NCBI GenBank assembly: GCA_021397835.1
Contig: JAJFZO010000191.1
Coordinates: 1,307,001 to 1,371,000 of the forward strand
Reading direction: 5' to 3'
DNA length: 64,000 nucleotides
Source: Moringa oleifera
Taxonomy: Eukaryota; Streptophyta; Magnoliopsida; Brassicales; Moringaceae
Both the position numbers and the translations under genes were made by a program. Under the pieces are notes generated by a model. It saw only the letters and a program-made list of their open reading frames with translations. It did not search any database and had not been told where the DNA came from. This document shows positions 55,680-64,000 of the stretch, in pieces (position 1 is the first letter of the stretch; every line of letters begins with the position of its first letter).

Positions 55680-58600
55680 TCCCGTGCGCCTGCAAGAGCT
55701 CAGGCTCTCTCTCAGGCTCTTTCAAGATTCCTTACCGAGGAAGCTGCAGAGAGAACAAGAGAGCTCTGAAGAGAGAGATCAGAGTGATCAGGAGAGTAGT
55801 TGCTGGATGAAATGAAGCCTTAATGGAAGCATGCACCCACCTTGATTGGCTTCTGGTGATAAGATCTCTAGTGGCATTGGCGGTGTGTACATAAGACGTG
55901 GCCTTTGTCTTGTGTCATTCTGTGTGGGCGAGGACAACCAGGGCCCCTCTTCTTTTCCCTCTCTCTCAAATAATTCCAACACTGTTCTATGAAACAATAA
56001 AAGATCCTCCTGCTTTAAAGGACACATAAATTTTACAAATAAAAAATGTTTTAACCATTTTTTTTCATTAAAGTCTTACATATTATTATTATTTATTTAA
56101 CAGTTTAATATAATTTAAATCGATAAAAAAATATATGATGTTTTGTACAGTAATAATGTCACACCTATTTTTATAGTATATATAGTGAGTGTATAAAACG
56201 TTGAATTAATTTTGTGTCTGCGCAAAAGGAGTACGAGCATGACCCACATTTCATAATTGATATCATAATGGACAAAGTATAGGCACTCACCCACATTAAT
56301 TATTGCTTTGTCACTATTCCTTACTTTGGCATTATGGCCAAGATAATACGACAACACTAATCCACCATGAAATTGTTGACCTTTTCCCCACTTTTGCCAT
56401 CTTTAGGCTCGCCACACCAACCTTTTTCTCACTAATTGTTTACCCGTTAATTCGAGTCCAAATTAATTTAGGTTGAATTAGGACAACATATAATAAAAGA
56501 AATTAAATACATAGTTAATAAATCTTAAAATATTTTTATTAAGCCAATGTTATCTATAAATTCTATACGAAAATCTTTTCATGAGTATAATGACATCTTA
56601 AGAAAATTTACACTGATTTGAATTGTATTCACATTTTTTAAAATTTATAATTTACTAAATTAAAATAAATAATTAAGTAAACATATTTTAATAATTTATT
56701 TTATTAAATTATTATGTGGCATAAATATTTTTTAAAATTATTATAATTTAGATTATAAATGATTTTGATCTGGTAAAAATATATTTTTTTAATATGTTAA
56801 AAAGCTAAAACAACGGGCTTTTTTGCTACGTCTTAAAAGGTCATGTAAAGATTCCCTAATAACGGCAACATTTTTTTTTTTTTTTTGTTTGCTAAAGCAA
56901 ACTTTGAGCAATGGCCGCAAACGTGAGCAAACTACTAGAGAAGAAGCTGATCGTGAGGTTCAGGGTTTTGTTTTCTTCTTATCTTGGCTTTACTTCCAGG
57001 AACTTGCTCCCTAAGTTAACATGGAAGCTTTACTGGATCAAGTCGATCTGTGTAAACGGACGGGCAGCACCTACAGCTCATGAAGTTTACTGTAATATGG
57101 CTTTCATGCAAAACCAAGGCAGAATTGTCTCCGTATGTTTTCCTTGTTCCGTGACGCAAATTAACTCTTCTCATGATGCTCTTAAGTTGGATCTGAACGG
57201 TATTGTTTGTTTTGAGAGAAAAGTGGGAAGGAAAAACGAAAAGAAACGAACTTTTTTCTGCTTTCTAAGAGACAAAAATAAAAAGAAAAGTTTCTAAGCC
57301 TCACATGCAGGGGGCTGCTGTGGTCTGAAACGGGCAGAGATTACGGATGATCCTGATGGGCACCATTAACTGAACCTCTGGGCCTCAAAATGCCAACCAC
57401 TTGTGTGAAAACGATAATGCATGAGAAGGACCGGACTTTTAATTCATTTTGGTGAAGATAAAAACACAGATCGTAGTGGCTTGGTCGAGGAATCGGATTC
57501 CGTCGGTGTCCAGGTTAGGACCATTTGTGTCCTGTTCTCACGCCAGAGATATCAGGCTCTGCATTTTAAGGCCTTTACAAAAGGTAGTGGGAACGGAAGG
57601 ATAAGTGGCTCACCGAAGTTACCAAAGGACAGCTCTAGATTCAGGCTCAAAGTGGTAAAGTGAAGAAGATACCATGGGAGAAGTGGACATACTTGATATC
57701 ATCTTCATATACCACGAGAAAAATGTTTGATGTGGACCATTGAAGTGAAGTATGCAACTTTTAATCCATATGATTTGCTACTAATCAAGCACTCTCTGCA
57801 TTTAATTTTTGCCTTTACCATGGTTTTGCTTCTGGGTTTGCTTAATATTAATTTTCTGTGTTACTCGGCTTAATCAGAGTTTGAGCGCATTCATTCATTC
57901 TGCTCCACATAATTTTCCCAAGCAGCCATTAAATCAGACAATTCAAAATCGCTGTTCTTGCGGGCACGTCTGCATTTAAGGAGTTTTCCTTTTCTGTTTC
58001 CTTCCAACCCAATCAACATCTTTTCAGATTAAATGTAATCATCACTTAATAGTAACTTGCTCCAAAATGCCTTGTTTCCGATAAGTTTCGGTGGTAGTAA
58101 AGGGCATTAAGATCAAACAGGGACCCAGAGACTTGATTGAATGATCTGTCCACTAACCAGATAAAAATGCTCACTATGTTGTTGGGCCATTCTGGAAACA
58201 CACTTAGAAATTGACCCATCAGAGGAGCCATTGACTAATATAAGAACTCACTCTGTCTTGGATGTTTGGGATGTGGAAGAGGCAATCTCACCGTATCATT
58301 GCAGCATTTGATGGTTAGGCTGATATCATCTTCTCCATTTGGTCTACCAATTCCACAAATTATGAGTCTCTGCTTTTGCTTATCTGATAAACATCTCCAC
58401 TACTAGCAGTGGCTAGCACTATCACATGGCTTCCTGGAGCCTTTCATGACCAAACTCTCCCATTTTGATCTGCAGAACCTTCCAAGTACAACAAAATCTG
58501 GTGTTTTCTCCTGTAGATTATGGCCTAAACTTGCTGAAACCAAGCATTTAAGATGCGGACATCTGTCCATGAGTCAACATCACCAACTAAATTACTCAAA

Positions 58601-59428
58601 TTTGCAGGCTTTTCAGATGAAATCGGAATGAGAAAGGAATTTATAGTCTACAATAACCAGCTTTCCTCTAGCTTCCGTTCACAAGACAGATGTATCATTC
58701 TCATAAAAGGATCAGACAATTTCAATCTGTCACCTGTTATTTCCAGCATGAAAAGTGTTGAAGAGACAGTAAGCAAGGGAAGAGAGCCATACAAGTTAGC
58801 ATCAATTAGGCCAGGAATCCTTTAAACCAACTTCTCTAAGCTTCCTTCTCCTCCTTGTCTGCGATTCTTGAAAGGCATTACATAAAGCTCTTTCTACACC
58901 TATAAAAGACATGACTTTAAGGTTGTGCAACCACAAAGTTCCATGACTAAAATAGCTGACATGACTTTTCCTTGAAGATTATGCAATAATGCATAAACAG
59001 AAAATAAGATGTCCTCAGCCAATGAAAGAACAGTAGAGTTATTTGATTCTAGAGCCAGTTGATGCTGGAAAGAGAATAAATCATGTGAAGTTTGTGAGTA
59101 CATGGATGTACAACAAGCAGAACAACTACACAAAATGTTGCAGAGCAATTAGAGAAATGGGACTGGATATTTTGATAGAAAACAAAACCTTAGTTGACCC
59201 AACTTCACTTAAGAATGTCAATAGACAAGACAACTCAAGATGGCCACTTTCATTGAAGGTCTGATCTCAATCTTGATATATGGCAATGTAGCCAATGCTT
59301 ATAGATTCTATTCTTCAGAACAAGATTAGCAGGAAAATTATGTATTATCCTCTAATGAAACCAGCAGCAAGAAAATCAAGCAATTAAGAAAGAAGCAAGT
59401 TAGTCAAGTGCCTATCTTCTTCTCCAGC
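55680..59428. other. Spacer between AKT2 promoter and F-box gene, with unexplained exon-like fragments
   Basis: 55680-56030 is the AKT2 5' flank; 56030-56820 is AT-rich. A plus-strand frame at 56911-57297 begins in a good plant start context (GAGCAATGGCC) and could encode 128 residues of no known family. On the minus strand, three short frames look coding-like: 57891-58019 (ends SDLMAAWENYVEQNE), 58802-58899 (ends LREVGLKDSWPN, after an AG) and about 58976-59064 (HQLALESNNSTVLSLAED after TCTCTTTCCAG). None could be joined into a complete gene. Confidence 0.4.
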
Positions 59429-60661
59429 CTATTCTTCTCTGCTTCCATCAAGATTCTTACTGCACTCAACTACATCTTCTTCCTTGACCACTTCCTCCCC
59501 TTCATCAAGTAAAACTAAGCTTTCCACAAAAGTATCAACAAAACAACAGTTTAAGCTGCCACAGATTCCGAGGTCCTTGTGTTGGTGGCCTTCCAGGCAA
59601 TATGAAACCAGGCGTCCAGTGTTTGTTGCCAAGAGCAAGTCCCCATTGCTTCTGATCCCCAGAGGCATCCCCAGAGTCTTCCCCAGTCCTTGTTGAAGAT
59701 CAACAGTGAATCTCTTAGTCCAGGACTCAACAATCCTGTATTCCTCCATCACCCAGATAGACACAGAAGGAGTGAGTACACCAACAGCACACTTGTTCCA
59801 AATAAAACTTTCATAGCGGAAAACAGAAAGCAATTCTCCAAGCGGAGTAACAGAGAAATAGACCGGCGATGACTGACCAAGAGTTTCTGGAAGCAATATT
59901 TCATCAAACACCTCATTTGCAAAATCAAACGAAGTAATAGAATAATTGAAATGATCACTGAAGGCAATCCAGTGCACGGCTCCATGCAGATAAGCCTGCC
60001 TCCGATGTGATTCAATCAGTCTACCGCGTGGCGGCATAGCGTCGATCCGTCTCCAAGAACCGGTCTTGAGCGAGTAAATCTCAACCAGAGGAGCGTCTTT
60101 GTAGCCGAGAGCGGATATTTGGGGATAAGAGAGCTTGACCACCTTGTAGTCATTGGCGCGAGAATCAAACCCGAAGCCAAGAGCATAAGTTGGGGACTCA
60201 GATGATTCTTCAACAACGGTGATACTGGAACTCGGAACGAACACTGATTTTCTGATAATTGGGTTCCATAAGATGACTTTGCCTGCATAAGTATCAAGAT
60301 CGTCGGACAGGCAAAGCAACCCGTTGCAGGATCCCACTATTCTAAACCACCGATTTTGTGGGGAGCATTGAAATGGAAAGTCTAAGTGTTGGTCTTGATT
60401 GAAAGAGTCGTCGTCAAGACGGAGAGAATACTGCTCTTCAGTGTCTGCTGCAGAGTACAACCTCAGGAGAAGGACGGGATCACTGCGATTTTGGGTTTTG
60501 GTGCGGGAAAGGTGGCCAGAAATGAAGGTGGGGCTGGTGATGAGAGAGCGCCATGGTTTGGAGACTAAAGTGCACCTCACCAGCGATTTAACAGGCAAGC
60601 GTAGCAAAATTTCGGCGACAACTTCTTCAGGGAAAAGCCCTGACATTGTTTTGGGCTCCAT
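59429..60661 (-). CDS. F-box protein (F-box/associated-domain, CPR30-like)
   Basis: Single-exon gene of 410 residues with ATG 60661 and a stop at 59429. The N-terminal F-box (about 10-50) reads LFPEEVVAEILLRLPVKSLV followed by RCTLVSKPWRSLITSPTF, the SKP1-binding motif. The rest has the F-box-associated (FBA) pattern: IVGSCNGLLCLSDD, VILWNPIIRKSVFVPSS, YALGFGFDSRANDYKVVKL, VEIYSLKTGSWRRID and LHGAVHWIAF. The C-terminus is acidic (DEGEEVVKEEDVVE). Such proteins are substrate receptors of SCF ubiquitin ligases; the substrate cannot be told from sequence. The frame is clean and full length for the family. Confidence 0.92.
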   Translation of the reverse strand: MEPKTMSGLFPEEVVAEILLRLPVKSLVRCTLVSKPWRSLITSPTFISGHLSRTKTQNRSDPVLLLRLYSAADTEEQYSLRLDDDSFNQDQHLDFPFQCSPQNRWFRIVGSCNGLLCLSDDLDTYAGKVILWNPIIRKSVFVPSSSITVVEESSESPTYALGFGFDSRANDYKVVKLSYPQISALGYKDAPLVEIYSLKTGSWRRIDAMPPRGRLIESHRRQAYLHGAVHWIAFSDHFNYSITSFDFANEVFDEILLPETLGQSSPVYFSVTPLGELLSVFRYESFIWNKCAVGVLTPSVSIWVMEEYRIVESWTKRFTVDLQQGLGKTLGMPLGIRSNGDLLLATNTGRLVSYCLEGHQHKDLGICGSLNCCFVDTFVESLVLLDEGEEVVKEEDVVECSKNLDGSREE

Positions 60662-60716
60662 CAGAGGAATATCACCATGCTCGAGGCTTTCATTTGTTAC
60701 AGCTTTTGACCTGTCT

Positions 60717-60724
60717 TATAAATA
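60717..60724 (-). promoter_or_regulatory. Probable TATA box of the F-box gene
   Basis: TATTTATA on the minus strand, about 56 bases upstream of ATG 60661. It would leave a very short leader of roughly 25 bases. Inferred from consensus and spacing. Confidence 0.35.
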
Positions 60725-61801
60725 CCCAGAAGCAAAGATTTCATAGTTGGTCAATCTTCACCATTGGAAAGACCAGGGTGGATCCATTGATGACAATACA
60801 AATAGAGAGCGTTCGGTTACCCTCTCATAATTATCTGTTTTTCTTACCATGCCAATCACCTCAGAGGCCATGGTTAATTTGTTGAAAGAACGATAAGTGC
60901 CGTCTGGAAGTACGGAATAAGAAAGTAAATTCATGAACAAGCCAAATTTTTGTCTTTTAGGGTGCAAACTGTGGTCTTTACTCTTAGCCATGCAAGGAAA
61001 AGCTTGTTTATTGCTTTCACTCCGTAAAAGCATTTAAACATCGAAGAACAGAGACATGCATCCATGAAAAGTAACCTCAAACCCTAGAGCTTACTTAACA
61101 ATTTGTTGCTAGTTCTGCGTCTTTGATATTATAGAGGACTCGTAAAATGATTACTTGCAAGTTATGGTATTATAGAGGATTGGGAAAGTAAAAGTTCATA
61201 ACTTCACCTGGTTGCATCCACCATTCTTCGGATCTATTCAGGTCTAAGCAAAACCACAGACTTGAGTTTCTAAACATTAATGCTGATGAATGATGAATTT
61301 AAAAGTAACTAAACAGAAAACTGCCATCATTTATTACTGCTAATTATGGGAAAACTTCTTCGGTGTCATACCCATTTTAGTGAGTTTAACTGCAAAAGTT
61401 CTCTATAATCAAGATCAGCCTTGCACTTGATACAATTCTCAAGTTTCCACTGTATACCCAAGTATGAGGACTAATTAAACTGTATTGACAGATTAGCAAT
61501 CAATGGGTGATACATGGTTTATATAGATAACGAAGTTAAAATTTCCCCGTAAGCTTTTCTTCTTGCTTCAGAAGCTGTTTCAGCAGCCATAGATGCAAAA
61601 AGCTTGCCTTGGAAAGATAAAAATCTCCAAGCTGCTCTTACCATTTCTACCACAGTTGCCTGAGTTGAAAAAGCTTTTGACCTAGCACAAATCTTCATGG
61701 TTGCCACCAAAGAAAAATCATAAGGGAGCACCGGATTCCAATCATAACCTCCCATATCTGCAACAAGCTTAAATTGCAAGCTTTGTATGATAATTTTTGT
61801 T
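60725..61801. other. Spacer between F-box promoter and UGGT 3' end
   Basis: A minus-strand frame at 60758-61033 contains ACCATGGCC followed eight codons later by an ATG|GTAAGA donor-like site. Its reading ...VLPDGTYRSFNKLTMASEV resembles coding sequence, but I do not recognise it. A minus-strand frame of about 79 residues (ATG near 61758 to the stop at 61519, starting MGGYDWNPVLPYDF) lies just after the UGGT stop and is probably in its 3' UTR. Confidence 0.4.
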
Positions 61802-64000
61802 TCACAATTCTGCCTTGGATTCCAGGTCTTCTGCGAATGAATTATCACTCATCGAAGTAATTGGTTCCTTGGGAGAGGCCACTTGCTTTTTGAGGTCCAT
61901 ATCATCACCTAAGATTTTAGATGTGAATTGTCTGGCCTCTAAATCCAAATCCGACCATTCAGAAACTATTCTTCTGGCACCCTGAGCATTAGAACAAATT
62001 ATTAGAAAAATTTCTCCATCTAAAGACAAAAGTGAAGGAATGAAAAACATTTGAGGGATTGGTGACTAAGAGAAACAAAACAAACTGAACTTCTTCTATT
62101 GGGATAAAAGAAAACGTGAGAGGGACAAGAACTGGATACTCAACAACTCAACCTTGAGTCACCTTTTACTCATTTTGGTTTTGTTTTTCCAATTTATGAT
62201 GACCTAAATTCACAACTCATCCATACTCATTTTTCTCATGAGTAATCAAAGTAAAAGTCTTGTCTATATGATAACTGCAATTTTAAAGCTTTTTCTGGTT
62301 TTTCAACCTCCCTCTGACCAAGCAACTAATGGAAAATGCTGTTTTATTGGAAAAAACCGAAAGGTAGGAGGAAGGAGGGTGGTGGGGAATGGGAGTACTC
62401 GCACTGAAACAGAGGAAAACTAAAGAGCTTCGAAAAATAAAGAATATTTCCAGAAAAATAAAGAGCTCCGAAATGCATGTGTACTCACCTGAAGCTTAGG
62501 CTCCTTTGTCATAGGATTGTTGCAAAGGTCAATGGTCTTTGCCTTTGGTTTTGTAGCATTACCACACCAAGACTCACACCACAACCATTCTTGTGGAAGT
62601 GAAAAGATAGGTACTGTATGCTGAGCATAGTTAGGAAGATCCTGCAACGGAAATGATAAGAGTTTCATATAACCGACTTGCTTTCAAAAATGAAACAGGA
62701 AAATAGGAAGACACTAGGGCAATTGAATATCACACATAACTATCTTCAGCTGAAAACATCTCTTCATTTTTGTTATCATGCAAAATGCATCCACAGATGA
62801 TGTTTATATCAATTACAACATCAATATATACTTGGCTCTAGGTTACGAAATACAAAATGAGATCATCAAGGAGGAGGTATCAGAGACATTACAACATGCA
62901 TTGAAGCTTTGACAAATTAAATACAAGAAGTACAACATAAGAACACTTATTAACAACTTACCTGATCAAGATTAGCTAGACTGTTTGGATCTTTGCTAAG
63001 AGTTTCATAGAAAACTCTTAGATTATCTCCTGCTGCAGTCTCTCGAAATTTAATCAAGTCAACGACATACAAAGCACTGCATAAAGTATAACATGCGTCA
63101 AGCCCGGTGTAAGTCCAGCCAATTGTTGACAGTGTAAGGGATGGCAATTGCTTACCTGATATGGTATGGTCTACCCCGTAAATGTTCTCTCCAGAAACCC
63201 TGTTCCCAGAAAATCATAATGATAGTGACAAGCCACAAGAAAAAGGAGGATCCAGACAGAGAGAATGGGTAGGTATAAATTCAGTATATGTATGAATCAT
63301 AGAAACCTAGAAAAAGGAGAGAGGAGGGATGGAAGTGCTATAATTGTTTTGCTATATACCTGTCTCCAAAATCGATATCCATCCATATCCTTGTTGTTGT
63401 CGCAAAAAGGAGTGTATGCAAGAGGTCTTCCTTTTATATCCATGTCATAGAGTTCTCCCATGTCTGCCCTGACAACCTGATCTGCATCGACAAATATCAC
63501 CTGCAGATATATGACGGCACATTGTAAAAACATATCTCATATGTGTGAAATTGGAAGCCAGAGAAGAGCAAAGAATAATAGAGCATACTTGTGAAAGCAT
63601 ATCCCAACAACAGTAATACCTTATCCAGTGAAAGGGGAAATATAACATCAAGAAACAAGATTTTGTAAGCCCAAATAATGCGCTGCTTTTCTTTCTGCTT
63701 GTGCAACCATGTAGGCCATTTGTACGTAATTAGTTCATACTCAAAGTTGTATTCCCGTGCCATATGTGGAATGACATCCTGCATTTGCATTAATATATAT
63801 TTAGATGACCTAATATTTCCCGCTTTTCAAGATTAATTGCTGAAAAAGGAGGTGGCCAGGCAAGGGCAAGGAGGGAGGGGGGAGGGAAGGGAAAAGAATG
63901 TAACAGGGATACCACAAAACTTATGCAACCTTAAACTGAGGAGAGAGGTAGTTCTTTATAAACCAGAATTTCACTGGACGGTTGGTGTTCTTTAAGACAC
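61802..64000 (-). CDS. UGGT: UDP-glucose:glycoprotein glucosyltransferase, C-terminal catalytic part (5' partial)
   Basis: ER-lumen folding sensor that reglucosylates misfolded N-glycoproteins for calnexin/calreticulin (EBS1 in Arabidopsis). Visible exons (complement): 63930-64000 (cut by the window edge), 63620-63778, 63360-63500, 63156-63199, 62962-63076, 62489-62641, 61802-61981, all in phase. They encode the GT24 catalytic domain: [36 protein letters not shown], the metal-binding DAD of [88 protein letters not shown] and [12 protein letters not shown]. The C-terminus is DLESKAEL, a degenerate HDEL-like end that I recall also for Arabidopsis EBS1. The N-terminal thioredoxin-like sensor region lies beyond 64000. 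Confidence 0.97.

Noticed and set aside
59484..60746. Plus-strand frames antisense to the F-box gene
   Set aside because: They are shadows of the intronless 410-residue minus-strand frame.

Overview
This is a nuclear genomic window from a dicotyledonous plant. The genes are split by many GT-AG introns. The intergenic DNA is extremely AT-rich and there are plant LINE and Ty1/copia remnants. The protein set (plant bifunctional thiamine enzyme TH1, AKT2-type K+ channel, SHM6/7-type serine hydroxymethyltransferase, BYPASS-like protein) is that of a rosid such as Euphorbiaceae or Salicaceae, but the species cannot be fixed from sequence alone. Exon borders below were derived by hand from splice sites and checked for reading phase. 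They sum to intact frames everywhere except one place in TH1.

Layout. 1-216: C-terminal end of an unrecognised acidic protein (+). 2464-8624 (-): TH1, thiamine synthesis, ten exons, with an apparent 2-bp insertion in exon 3. About 10.2-28.6 kb (+): RECQ4A-type DNA helicase of at least 24 coding exons. Its 7.8-kb intron carries a decayed LINE with a good target-site duplication, itself split by a rearranged copia remnant with two LTRs in inverted orientation. 29372-36116 (-): T-complex-protein-11 domain protein, 11 exons, convergent with the helicase. 36.5-40 kb: AT-rich spacer enclosing an island of higher GC content with CACGTG boxes. 40079-44444 (+): SHM6/7-class serine hydroxymethyltransferase, 4 exons. 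47598-48694 (-): BYPASS1-related protein, 2 exons. 50981-55679 (-): AKT2 Shaker K+ channel, 11 exons. 59429-60661 (-): intronless F-box protein. 61802-64000 (-): C-terminal catalytic part of UDP-glucose:glycoprotein glucosyltransferase, which runs off the window.

The genes are ordinary single-gene plant transcription units with unrelated housekeeping or physiological roles: thiamine supply, recombination control, one-carbon metabolism, phloem K+ transport, ER quality control and ubiquitination. No operon-like or novel multi-gene system was found. The most useful observations are the TH1 frameshift, the nested transposons in the helicase intron, a tandem duplication that copied a splice-acceptor region of the helicase, and orphan exon-like fragments around the F-box gene.
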